Source: Bacteroidota bacterium (GTDB lineage: Bacteria; Bacteroidota; Bacteroidia; 2-12-FULL-35-15). Taken from it: a stretch of DNA of 64,000 nt. Positions 8,849-16,309 of this stretch are shown piece by piece. Within the stretch, counting starts at the first letter, position 1. Each line of letters starts with the position of its first letter. The DNA is taken from positions 62,001-126,000 of the forward strand of contig JAOQAE010000005.1 of NCBI GenBank assembly GCA_025963725.1, written 5' to 3'. A program made the translations under genes and the position numbers. A model generated the notes under the pieces. The model saw only the letters and a list, made by a program, of their open reading frames with translations, searched no databases and had not been told where the DNA came from.

Positions 8849-10093
8849 ATGACTAAACCCGCTAACACTTCTGCCTTTAACATCATTGTAATTGTTGCCG
8901 CACTGGGGTATTTTGTTGACATCTACGACTTGCTGCTGTTCAGCGTGGAGCGCATCGACAGCCTGAAAGAGATCCTTGGCGCGGCCGCTACCGCGGACCT
9001 GATCCAGAGCACCGGCAAAAGCCTGCTCAACTGGCAGATGGGCGGAATGCTCATCGGGGGGATCTTTTGGGGAATTCTCGGCGACAAGAAAGGAAGGCTC
9101 TCCGTTCTGTTTGGTTCCATTTTACTTTATTCACTTGCCAATATTGCAAACGGCTTCGTACAGAACATCCCGCAGTATGCATTCCTGCGTTTCATCTCGG
9201 GCTTCGGGCTTGCGGGTGAGCTGGGCGCGGGCATCACGCTTGTGAGCGAGACCATGAGCAAGGAAAAGCGCGGCATCGGCACCATGATCGTGGCTACTAT
9301 TGGCGTATTCGGGGCGGTGGTTGCCGGATTTATGGGCAATGTGATCGAGAACTGGCGCTACTCTTTTTTTATAGGCGGCGGAATGGGATTGCTCCTGCTG
9401 ATCCTGCGGATAGGCGTTTTCGAATCGGGCATGTTTGAGCAGGTAAGAGAACAAAACGTACGCAGGGGAAATTTATTCAGCCTGTTCAGCAGCAGAAAAA
9501 AGGCATTCAAATATCTCAGCATTATTATGGTGGCCATTCCCGTATGGTACGTAATGGGCGTGCTGATCACCTTCGCTCCCGAAATGATGGAGAAGCTGGG
9601 TGTGACCACCTTTAAGGCCAACCCCGGCAAATGCGTCATGTTTGCCTACCTGGGGATCACCATCGGCGATTTCGCCAGCGGCATGCTGAGCCACCTGCTC
9701 AAAAGCAGGAAAAAAGCGCTTGGCACTTTCATGGGGCTCAGCGTGATAGGGATCATTCTCTATTTTACAGTGGCAAAGCAATCGGAATTCATTTTTTACA
9801 GCGTGGTATGCTTCATCGGCTTTGCAACAGGGTACTGGGCGGTGTTTATGAGCACGGCCTCGGAGCTGTTTGGAACAAACATCCGCTCCACGGTGACAAC
9901 AACGTCGCCTAATTTTGTACGCGGCTCCCTTATTTTTGTGACCATGCTCATCGATCTGGCAACAAATTTTACTGGAAGGATCGAAGCCGTCATCGGGGTA
10001 GGATGCTTTATTTTCCTGCTGGCATTCCTGGCACTGCGCAACCTCGATGAAACATTCGGCAAGGAATTGAACTATATAGAAGACGAATTATGA
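8849..10093 (+). CDS. MFS transporter (metabolite:proton symporter type)
   Basis: A 414-residue major facilitator with twelve predicted membrane segments. The ATG at 8849 (MTKPANTSAFNIIVI) is preferred to the upstream one because the protein then starts just before the first helix. The loop 2-3 motif GILGDKKGRLSVLFG fits the MFS motif (GxLaDrxGRr), and a sugar/organic-acid-transporter-like segment is seen near SGFGLAGELGAGITLVSE. Substrate cannot be read from sequence. The stop overlaps the start of the CoA-binding gene by four bases (ATGA), implying translational coupling. It is divergent from the B12 receptor; its upstream region includes the riboswitch on the opposite strand. Confidence 0.87.
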   Translation: MTKPANTSAFNIIVIVAALGYFVDIYDLLLFSVERIDSLKEILGAAATADLIQSTGKSLLNWQMGGMLIGGIFWGILGDKKGRLSVLFGSILLYSLANIANGFVQNIPQYAFLRFISGFGLAGELGAGITLVSETMSKEKRGIGTMIVATIGVFGAVVAGFMGNVIENWRYSFFIGGGMGLLLLILRIGVFESGMFEQVREQNVRRGNLFSLFSSRKKAFKYLSIIMVAIPVWYVMGVLITFAPEMMEKLGVTTFKANPGKCVMFAYLGITIGDFASGMLSHLLKSRKKALGTFMGLSVIGIILYFTVAKQSEFIFYSVVCFIGFATGYWAVFMSTASELFGTNIRSTVTTTSPNFVRGSLIFVTMLIDLATNFTGRIEAVIGVGCFIFLLAFLALRNLDETFGKELNYIEDEL

Positions 10094-10449
10094 AAAAGAC
10101 AGTTGTTATAGGAGCATCCGAGAACCCGGAGCGTTATGCATACAAAGCCACGATCGCTTTGCAGAATCACCGTCACCAGGTAGTACCTGTGGGATTAAAG
10201 GAAGGTGAGATCAACGGGATAAAGATCCTGAAAGATAAGCCGGTGGTTGAAAATGTAGATACCGTAACATTGTACGTAGGCCCGCAAAATCAGCCGGCAT
10301 GGTATGATTATATTTTGTCGCTGAAGCCAAAACGTGTGATCTTCAATCCCGGAACGGAAAATGAGGAGTTTGAAAAGAAACTGAAGGAAAATAAGATAGA
10401 GCCGGTGGAAGCATGCACGCTTGTAATGCTTTCCGTTGGGAATTATTGA
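10090..10449 (+). CDS. CoA-binding domain protein (YccU-like)
   Basis: A 119-residue single-domain protein with the Rossmann-like CoA_binding fold: TVVIGASENPERYAYKA at the N-terminus (the nucleotide/CoA loop), TVTLYVGPQ in the middle and RVIFNPGTENEEFE toward the end. Such stand-alone domains are cytosolic, resemble the first domain of succinyl-CoA synthetase alpha and have no settled role. The start overlaps the transporter stop by four bases, so both are expected on one mRNA. Length is slightly short of the ~135-residue proteobacterial YccU but typical for Bacteroidota. Confidence 0.85.
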   Translation: MKKTVVIGASENPERYAYKATIALQNHRHQVVPVGLKEGEINGIKILKDKPVVENVDTVTLYVGPQNQPAWYDYILSLKPKRVIFNPGTENEEFEKKLKENKIEPVEACTLVMLSVGNY

Positions 10450-10450
10450 C

Positions 10451-10480
10451 AAAAAAAGCCTCCCGGTTTCCCGGGAGGCC
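10451..10480 (-). terminator. Terminator of the small exported gene at 10524-10745
   Basis: On the minus strand a GC-rich stem (GCCTCCCGG with CCGGGAGGC, GAAA loop) is followed by seven T. It lies about 40 bases past the stop of the minus-strand gene; with no T-tract on the plus strand it is unlikely to serve the converging CoA-binding gene. Confidence 0.85.
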
Positions 10481-10523
10481 CAACCACAAAAATGCCGAAA
10501 TTACTCAGCACTCACCTACTAAA

Positions 10524-10745
10524 CTAATATTCCCTATCCGCTGAAGGATAGGCGTAACTTTGACTGATCGAACTTTTTGTATGTTCTGCTCCAGTTGTAT
10601 GTTGTGTTCCTTTTACACTTTTGTTTTTACTCAATGATTTCACCTTTACAGGGTTCAATGTATTTTTCAATTTCGTAAATCCTCCTTTTGCATATATAGC
10701 GCCTGAAACCAGTCCCAGGGCTGCTATTAACCATATAGTTTTCAT
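10524..10745 (-). CDS. Small exported protein, unknown
   Basis: A 73-residue product with an N-terminal signal-like segment (MKTIWLIAALGLVSGAIYAKGG; likely cleavage after AIYA) and a basic, Ser/Thr/Lys-rich mature part of about 50 residues ending PSADREY, with no cysteine. No family is recognised. It has its own terminator and resembles the other small exported gene at 11162-11368 in design (signal peptide plus short basic tail), suggesting two independent single-gene units rather than an operon. Confidence 0.55.
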   Translation of the reverse strand: MKTIWLIAALGLVSGAIYAKGGFTKLKNTLNPVKVKSLSKNKSVKGTQHTTGAEHTKSSISQSYAYPSADREY

Positions 10746-10824
10746 AACAGTAGTTTTAGTTGTTTGTATTAAAACGTTTTTAAGGATATGTAAATTGCGG
10801 TAAATACGTTAAAGGATGTTAAAC

Positions 10825-10852
10825 AAAAAAGTCTCCCGGTTTCCCGGAAGAC
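10825..10852 (-). terminator. Orphan minus-strand terminator
   Basis: On the minus strand GTCTTCCGGG, an AAA loop and CCGGGAGAC are followed by TTTTTTGTTT. No supported coding sequence lies on the minus strand between it and 11096, so it may end a small RNA or be a relic of a lost gene. Confidence 0.7.
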
Positions 10853-11095
10853 TTTCACCACAATAGAGCTTTCGCCCTGAAACAAACAAACTTTTTTTCT
10901 ATGCTACCAGATACTTTCTTTAGAATTCTTGTGATGTTTGAATATATAACGCGGGAGCAGGATGGCTTATTGAAAAGTGTTTGTTAAAGAGTGTTAAGGG
11001 AGCTCTGCAAGCATTAACACTGCGGAGAGATCACGTGTCGGGGCAGGGGATGCACGGGCATTTGGTTAGCGAACAAATCCGTGAATCTGTGGCAA

Positions 11096-11126
11096 ACAAA
11101 AAAACCTCCCGGTTTCCCGGGAGGCC
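11096..11126 (-). terminator. Terminator of the small Lys-rich exported gene
   Basis: On the minus strand a GGCCTCCCGGGAAACCGGGAGG hairpin is followed by seven T. It lies about 35 bases past the stop at 11162 and is nearly identical to the one at 10451-10480. Confidence 0.85.
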
Positions 11127-11161
11127 TCAACCACAAACAAACTACAAACAAACACTCTTAT

Positions 11162-11368
11162 TTACTTATTATTCTTTCGATCTATCTTTGGGGCCTCTTG
11201 AGCCTTCATTGCTTTTTTAACAACTTTCTTAGCCGGCTTCTTCTTCTTCGTTTTAACGGGTTGTGATTTAGATGTTGTTTTTCCATCCTGTCGTGGGAAA
11301 TAATTGTTCGCATCTACGGCTGTTGAAACAAGTGCAACAAATGCCATCATTAAGCCTAATTTTTTCAT
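11162..11368 (-). CDS. Small exported lysine-rich protein, unknown
   Basis: Starting at the ATG at 11368 the product is 68 residues: a signal peptide (MKKLGLMMAFVALVSTAVDA) followed by a very basic tail rich in Lys (TKKKKPAKKVVKKAMKAQ). The frame extends 12 codons upstream, but that extension would bury the signal peptide. The mature part resembles short nucleic-acid- or polysaccharide-binding tails, but no family is recognised. It has its own terminator. Confidence 0.55.
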   Translation of the reverse strand: MKKLGLMMAFVALVSTAVDANNYFPRQDGKTTSKSQPVKTKKKKPAKKVVKKAMKAQEAPKIDRKNNK

Positions 11369-11447
11369 TATGTTTTGTTTTTGATTACATGCAGGATCGT
11401 GCAATCACAATGCCAGAAAAGAAGGAGAAATGCCAATAGATGTTAAA

Positions 11448-12629
11448 TCACGCGGAAATGCTCTCCAGTATGATGCCGCAGGCAAAGCGGATCTCCTCCC
11501 CGGTAATGGTGAGCGGCGGCGCAATGCGCATGGAATGTGAATTAAAGAGGAACCAGTCGGTGATCACGCCGGCGGCAATGCATTTATCAATGATCCTTTT
11601 GTTCTGCTCATAGCTTTCAAACTCAAGCGCCAGCAGCAGGCCTTTGCCTTTTACCGACCTGATCTGCGGATGCTGCAGCAGGGAACGGAAGAGCTTTTCC
11701 TTTGCAGGAACGCTTTCAGCCAGCTTTTCATCGATCAGCACCTGTAGCGTTGCCAGTGCGGCAGCACAGCATACGGGATGTCCGCCGAATGTGGTGATAT
11801 GTCCAAGCACGGGATTATGAGTAAAAGAATCCATTATTTCTTTGGAGGAAATAAACGCCCCCACCGGCATTCCCCCGCCCATTCCTTTAGCAAGGCATAA
11901 AATATCCGGGATAAAATTGTACTGCTCAAATGCGAACAGGCTTCCAGTGCGCCCGAAGCCGCATTGGATCTCATCGGCCACAAGCAAGGCGCCTGCTTCG
12001 GTACAGCGCTGGCGAAGCTTGATGAGAAAATCATTTTCCGGCACAATGGCGCCCGCTTCTCCCTGGATGGTTTCAACAATCACGCATGCCGTTCTTTCCG
12101 TGATCTGATCAAGATCCTCAGCCGAATTAAAATGCAGCAGCCTGGTATCCGGCAATAAAGGACGGTATGCATTTTTAAATTCCTCGCTGCCCATGATGCT
12201 CAGGCTTCCCTGTGTGCTGCCGTGGTAAGCATTTTTAAAGGAGATGATCTCGCTACGGCCTGTGAAGCGCTTCGACAGTTTCATTGCTCCTTCGATAGCT
12301 TCGGTACCCGAATTCACAAAATAAACCGAGCTGAGCTGTGCGGGCAGAACATTTGTGAGCGCAGCTGCAAGCATCGTTTGCGGGTTTTGCACATATTCGC
12401 CGTACACCATGAGGTGCATGTATTTATCGAGTTGCTCTTTCACCGCCGCTATCACTTTCGGATGCCTGTGCCCGATGTTGCTTACGGAAATGCCTGAGAT
12501 AAGGTCGATGTACTTTTTCCCGCCGGCCTCATACAGGTAAATGCCTTCCGCCTTTTCTATTTCAAGGGCAAGGGGCGTTTCGCTGGTTTGGGCAACGTGG
12601 TTAAAAAATACCTGGCGGCTGGTAAGCAT
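11448..12629 (-). CDS. Class III PLP-dependent aminotransferase (acetylornithine/ornithine type)
   Basis: A 393-residue fold-type I aminotransferase. It shows LEIEKAEGIYLYEAGGKKYIDL at the N-terminus, VYFVNSGTEAIEGAMKLSKR (PLP phosphate-binding Gly-Thr-Glu), LLVADEIQCGFGRTG (the Asp that contacts the pyridine nitrogen) and CLAKGMGGGMPVGAF with the Schiff-base lysine near residue 245. It belongs to the ArgD/RocD/GABA-transaminase group; without arginine-pathway neighbours the substrate cannot be fixed. It is divergent from the acyltransferase gene at 12677 with only 47 bases between. Confidence 0.88.
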   Translation of the reverse strand: MLTSRQVFFNHVAQTSETPLALEIEKAEGIYLYEAGGKKYIDLISGISVSNIGHRHPKVIAAVKEQLDKYMHLMVYGEYVQNPQTMLAAALTNVLPAQLSSVYFVNSGTEAIEGAMKLSKRFTGRSEIISFKNAYHGSTQGSLSIMGSEEFKNAYRPLLPDTRLLHFNSAEDLDQITERTACVIVETIQGEAGAIVPENDFLIKLRQRCTEAGALLVADEIQCGFGRTGSLFAFEQYNFIPDILCLAKGMGGGMPVGAFISSKEIMDSFTHNPVLGHITTFGGHPVCCAAALATLQVLIDEKLAESVPAKEKLFRSLLQHPQIRSVKGKGLLLALEFESYEQNKRIIDKCIAAGVITDWFLFNSHSMRIAPPLTITGEEIRFACGIILESISA

Positions 12630-12676
12630 GGCTCAAAGTTAATTCTTTTACTCAAAAAAAATTCGTTAATTGCAGT

Positions 12677-14044
12677 ATGCTTTACGGGATACTGAAACTA
12701 TTGATGCAGGGGACAACACGCGTGTTCTTCCGCTCCATCACGATCAAGAACAGGGAAGCAATTCCTGCTTCGGGACCCGTGATCATCCTTGCCAACCATC
12801 CCAGCACATTCATGGACCCGATCGTAGTTGCCAGCGCGATCAACCGCAAGGTATTCTTCCTCGGCAAGGGCGAGCTGTTCAGGGGCGCTTTCGCGAAATG
12901 GCTGCTGCCGAAGATGAACATTATCCCGGTGTACCGTAAACAGGATGATCCAACACAAATGAGCAAAAATGCCGATACCTTCAAAAAGTGCTTTGAGCAC
13001 CTGGAGAATGGCGGCGCGATCCTGATCTTCCCGGAAGGCGTGAGCATCACCGAACGCAAATTAAAGCCTGTAAAGACCGGCGCAGCACGTATTGCGCTGG
13101 GAGCTGAAGCGCAGAATGGTTTTAAGCTGGGCGTCAAGGTGGTGAACATCGGCCTGAACTATGCCGATCCGCATAAGTTCAACCGCGACCTTTTCATAAA
13201 CATTGAAGAGCCCCTGAATGCCGCCGATTATGCAGCAAGCTTTACCAGGGATGAGTTCGCTGCGGCGGAAGAGCTTACGGAAGACATCCGCAAACAGCTC
13301 GAAAGCCTCGTGATCTCGATCCAGGACTCAAAAACGGATGAGCTCGTAAAAGACATTGAAACACTTTATAAATACAATCTCCGGAAAGCGAGGGGCATCT
13401 CCGGCAAGGACAGCCAGACTGAATTCGCGATCACGCAGAACATCGTGAAAGCCGTGAATTACTATTCTGAAACAGATCCCGCTTTTGTGGAAGCCATGCG
13501 CTCACGCATTAAAAATTACCTTAGCAGCCTGCAGGAGCTGAACATTGAAGATGAAGACATCAGCAGGAACCGGAGCAATGCATCGTTCATCGGCACCAAC
13601 CTCCGCGCGCTGCTCTTTCTTGTGCTTGGCTTTCCTGTGTACTTCTACGGACTGATCAATAACTTCATTCCTTTTGAGATCCCCGGTTTCCTCGCCGGAA
13701 AGATCGCGAAAAGCAAGGACTTTAGGGGAGCTATCGGGATGGTGCTCGGCATGTTCACCTTCCTGATCTTCCATAGCCTGCAGATCTATATTGTGCACCG
13801 GTTGTTTCATCATCCGCTCATTACCGTGCTGTATGCCGTAAGCCTGCCCCTGAGCGGATTTTTCACCTACTATTACTGGCATACCTTCGATAAGATCAGG
13901 GCGAAATGGCTTCTGATCTCCCTGTTCTTCCGGCGCAGCACGGCCATTGCCAGCAGGATCGCGGAAAGGGAAAGCATCATCGCTGAATTCGATAAAAAGA
14001 GAAGCGATTTTCTTGAAAAGTTTCCGGATGCCATAGAAGCATAA
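12677..14044 (+). CDS. PlsC-like 1-acylglycerol-phosphate acyltransferase with C-terminal membrane region
   Basis: A 455-residue protein whose first ~200 residues form a PlsC-type acyltransferase domain: the catalytic NHPSTFMDP (HX4D), an FFLGKGELF block and FPEGVS. After a charged, partly helical middle (residues ~200-300) come three to four hydrophobic segments (ALLFLVLGFPVYFYGL, GMVLGMFTFLIFHSLQIYIV, VLYAVSLPLSGFFTYYY), so it is a membrane-bound enzyme. It probably transfers acyl groups to lysophosphatidate or a related acceptor. This architecture recurs in Bacteroidota as 'glycerol acyltransferase'. It is a monocistronic-looking gene, divergent from the aminotransferase. Confidence 0.85.
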   Translation: MLYGILKLLMQGTTRVFFRSITIKNREAIPASGPVIILANHPSTFMDPIVVASAINRKVFFLGKGELFRGAFAKWLLPKMNIIPVYRKQDDPTQMSKNADTFKKCFEHLENGGAILIFPEGVSITERKLKPVKTGAARIALGAEAQNGFKLGVKVVNIGLNYADPHKFNRDLFINIEEPLNAADYAASFTRDEFAAAEELTEDIRKQLESLVISIQDSKTDELVKDIETLYKYNLRKARGISGKDSQTEFAITQNIVKAVNYYSETDPAFVEAMRSRIKNYLSSLQELNIEDEDISRNRSNASFIGTNLRALLFLVLGFPVYFYGLINNFIPFEIPGFLAGKIAKSKDFRGAIGMVLGMFTFLIFHSLQIYIVHRLFHHPLITVLYAVSLPLSGFFTYYYWHTFDKIRAKWLLISLFFRRSTAIASRIAERESIIAEFDKKRSDFLEKFPDAIEA

Positions 14045-14323
14045 CATCCGGATATCTTTTAATAGGCCACAGATTCACAGATTTTCTCCTTTAATTTTTT
14101 TACGAATGAGGTTTTGTCCCTCCGGGGCAATGATCGTTTCTATATTATTTTCTAAAAATAGTTGGCCTCTCTGGCCTGAAGGAAAACACTATCGTGCGCA
14201 GAGAGCATTCCCCTCCTCCCAGGAGGGGTTAGGGGTGGTACGTTCAATCGAAGATCATACGTTGTTATGCGCAGGATGCATTCCCCTTCTTCCAGGAGGG
14301 GTTAGGGGTGGTCGCGCTACAGA
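14045..14323. repeat. Intergenic pair of 35-base hairpin-containing direct repeats
   Basis: Two near-identical 35-base units lie at 14205-14239 and 14278-14312. Each contains an inverted repeat (CCCCTCCT...AGGAGGGG, the second with one arm changed) followed by TTAGGGGTGGT. Near 14064 a phrase CCACAGATTCACAGATTT resembles one at 57852. No gene is supported here; a plus-strand frame through the repeats is a by-product. Confidence 0.7.
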
Positions 14324-15268
14324 TTATTTCTTCACATGTTTTTTGATGTACCTATAAAGGAAATACCCGCCAACTGCAAGAATGATCCATAACGGCCATG
14401 CATACATGATCCCGACAATAAAGCCCAGGAAGCTATTCCAGCCGTTGCCGAACGCAGTCGCCATCCTTCCGAAAAATCCCGGGCTGTCCTGCGGCGTGAA
14501 TTCAAAATCCTGGTGCAGGCTGAGGTTGATGGTGCTGTAATTCACCTGGTCGTTCAGGTATTTCAATTCACCTTCCTTTGCCTCTATCTCTTCACGGATC
14601 ATGCGCAGCTGCTCTTCCACTTCGAGAATGTCGGTAACTTTCGCCGCTTTCTGCAGAAGGTCGAGGTAGCGCTTTTCAACTTCCTTTTTGCTTTTCAGCC
14701 TTGCGGTGATGTCAACAAATTGTGCCGTTACATCTTCCGTATAAATATTCTTTGAGTTCACGTGCGCATCAATGGCGGTGATGTTTCCCACCATTGCATC
14801 GAAATCCCTGTTGGGCACGCGGATGATCATGCTGTTGGTAATGTTGTAAGTGGTGTTCTGCTCATTCTCTCCGCTAATGTAGCCATTGCCGGCTGCAACG
14901 ATCTTCGCAACGGCAGCGCGGGCAATTTTGTAATCGTTCACAGTCAGGTTGATGTCTGCTGTCTTTTTGATCTTCTCCGGAATCTTTTCTCCCGATTGCA
15001 GCACATTATCGGCTGCTGAAACTTTCTTATCAACTACCAGCGTGCTGCTGTATCCTAATAAGGTGGCGCCGGAAACGGTACCTCCATTAGCGGCAGTGAT
15101 GGCGGAGCTCTCTTCAGTTGTAACTTTGGGAGCCTCATCATTCACCTGTTCGGTTTCGGAAACCGCTTCCTTTTCCTTCGCTTCGGGACTCATTGAGTCG
15201 TGGGCGCAGGAAGCCAGCAGTAAAAATGAAAACAGGAGGGGTTTGGTAATGAGCTGTGAAGGTTTCAT
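14324..15268 (-). CDS. DUF4349 family lipoprotein
   Basis: A 314-residue lipoprotein. The signal peptide ends in a lipobox (FLLLASCAHD, Cys near residue 21), followed by an acidic, Ser/Thr-rich linker. The DUF4349 domain covers about residues 95-270: KTADINLTVNDYKIA, SMIIRVPNRDFDAMV, VTAQFVDITARLKSKKEVE and a helical stretch (VTDILEVEEQLRMIREEIEAKEG) likely to form a coiled coil. A C-terminal membrane segment (PLWIILAVGGYFLYRYI) follows. The family is envelope-associated with no established biochemical role. Dual anchoring (lipid plus helix) is typical for it. Confidence 0.85.
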   Translation of the reverse strand: MKPSQLITKPLLFSFLLLASCAHDSMSPEAKEKEAVSETEQVNDEAPKVTTEESSAITAANGGTVSGATLLGYSSTLVVDKKVSAADNVLQSGEKIPEKIKKTADINLTVNDYKIARAAVAKIVAAGNGYISGENEQNTTYNITNSMIIRVPNRDFDAMVGNITAIDAHVNSKNIYTEDVTAQFVDITARLKSKKEVEKRYLDLLQKAAKVTDILEVEEQLRMIREEIEAKEGELKYLNDQVNYSTINLSLHQDFEFTPQDSPGFFGRMATAFGNGWNSFLGFIVGIMYAWPLWIILAVGGYFLYRYIKKHVKK

Positions 15269-15399
15269 GGTTTGTTTGTTTTTAGGTTAAGAACAAAATC
15301 AGTACATCCCTGAGATGCGCTCCCGGGAATATTCCATAAAAGCTTTTCAATAAATCCCCGGTCGGGGTTTTCTTAGTAATTTAGAGGAAAATAAATCCT

Positions 15400-15831
15400 A
15401 TGAGCATTTGGTTCAGGCCTTATAAATTGGAAGAGCTTCAGTGGATGCTGAAGGACAATATGTGCGAAACGATCGGCATCGAGATCACGGAGCTTACCGG
15501 TGATTCCCTCAAAGGAAGGATGCCGGTAGACCGCCGCACGGTGCAGCCCATGAACATACTGCATGGAGGCGCTTCGGTGGCGCTTGCAGAATCATTGGGC
15601 AGCATTGCATCCAACCTCATCGTCGACAACAGCAAATACGCCTGCGTGGGGCTCGACATTAACGCCAATCACCTGCGCCCGGCCAGCAGCGGCTTTGTGT
15701 ATGGAGAAGCGAAAGCAATTCATATCGGAAAGAAAACGCATGTGTGGAGCATTGAGATCAAAAATGAGAAAGGCCAGATGGTTTGCATCAGCAGGCTTAC
15801 AATGGCTGTTATAGAGGTAGTTAGGAGTTAG
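15400..15831 (+). CDS. Hot-dog fold thioesterase (PaaI/MenI-like)
   Basis: A 143-residue single hot-dog domain acyl-CoA thioesterase: VQPMNILHGGASVALAESLG carries the HGG motif and the catalytic Glu, and VGLDINANHLRPASSGFVYG the central strand. Members of this group hydrolyse aromatic or hydroxynaphthoyl-CoA esters; the substrate cannot be chosen here. The last codons and the TAG stop fall inside a run of 7-base AGTTAGG repeats, so the original C-terminus may have been replaced by repeat expansion. Alone on its transcript as far as can be seen. Confidence 0.87.
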   Translation: MSIWFRPYKLEELQWMLKDNMCETIGIEITELTGDSLKGRMPVDRRTVQPMNILHGGASVALAESLGSIASNLIVDNSKYACVGLDINANHLRPASSGFVYGEAKAIHIGKKTHVWSIEIKNEKGQMVCISRLTMAVIEVVRS

Positions 15832-15853
15832 GAGTTAGGAGTTAGGAGTTAGG
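15819..15853. repeat. Five tandem AGTTAGG repeats overlapping a stop codon
   Basis: Five perfect copies of the 7-mer AGTTAGG run from 15819 to 15853. The thioesterase stop TAG (15829-15831) lies in the second copy. Slippage by one unit would change the reading frame, but the end residues would alter little because a stop is reached quickly. Confidence 0.9.
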
Positions 15854-16072
15854 AGACGGGGTTAGATTCGTAAATTTCGTTATTCGTAAATTAGTATAAA
15901 TTCGTAATTAGTAGAATTAATAGCTAAATGTTAATAGCGTCAGTTCGAGTAGCGAGGAACGAGCATATCGAGAACAAGCCCACCCGCTTTCTCGATACTC
16001 TCCCTTCGGTCGAACTCGAAATGACAACACACAGATCCGTAATTCGTAAATTTGTATCAATTCGTTATTCGT
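15854..16072. repeat. Intergenic repeats with a long imperfect inverted repeat
   Basis: The stretch carries several variants of ATTCGTAAATT/ATTCGTAATT and, at 15944-16020, an imperfect inverted repeat whose outer arms are TTCGAGT and ACTCGAA and inner arms TATCGAGAA and TTCTCGATA. Related TTCGAG phrases occur at 57600-57622 and 57793-57840. No gene is supported here. Confidence 0.6.
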
Positions 16073-16309
16073 ATGTGGAAAGAAGAAAACAATACCCTCA
16101 GCAGGACCTTTGAATTTAAAAACTTCATTGAGGCCTTCAGCTTTATGGCGAAAGTGGCGCTGCTTGCTGAAAAGGCAAACCATCACCCGAACTGGAGCAA
16201 TGTGTACAACAAGGTAAGCATCTCCCTCAACACGCATGATGCGGGAAACACGGTGACTGAAAAGGACCGGAAGCTTGCTGAAGCGATAGATAAGGCGTAT
16301 GGACAATAG
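16073..16309 (+). CDS. Pterin-4a-carbinolamine dehydratase
   Basis: From the ATG at 16073 ([18 protein letters not shown]) the product is 78 residues, the normal length of a PCD/DCoH-like protein (a shorter form than the 95-110-residue PhhB). It carries the family core: [34 protein letters not shown] with the His-His-Pro motif and the Trp, then [15 protein letters not shown] (His and Asp). It dehydrates 4a-hydroxytetrahydrobiopterin. The stop overlaps the start of the dacB-like gene by 11 bases, so the pair is co-transcribed; that pairing has no obvious metabolic logic. Confidence 0.9.
   Translation: MWKEENNTLSRTFEFKNFIEAFSFMAKVALLAEKANHHPNWSNVYNKVSISLNTHDAGNTVTEKDRKLAEAIDKAYGQ

Larger units (their letters stand above)
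10746..11161. other. Intergenic stretch with two minus-strand terminators and no supported gene
   Basis: Besides the terminators at 10825-10852 and 11096-11126, I see no convincing reading frame. Short similar phrases recur (GTTAAAGGATGTTAAAC near 10809 and TTAAAGAGTGTTAAGG near 10984), suggesting that each small transcription unit here was made by duplication. The first terminator has no visible gene feeding it. Confidence 0.5.

Noticed and set aside
14106-14357. An 83-codon plus-strand gene
   Set aside because: The frame runs through the hairpin repeats and the end of the DUF4349 gene on the other strand; no protein-like features.
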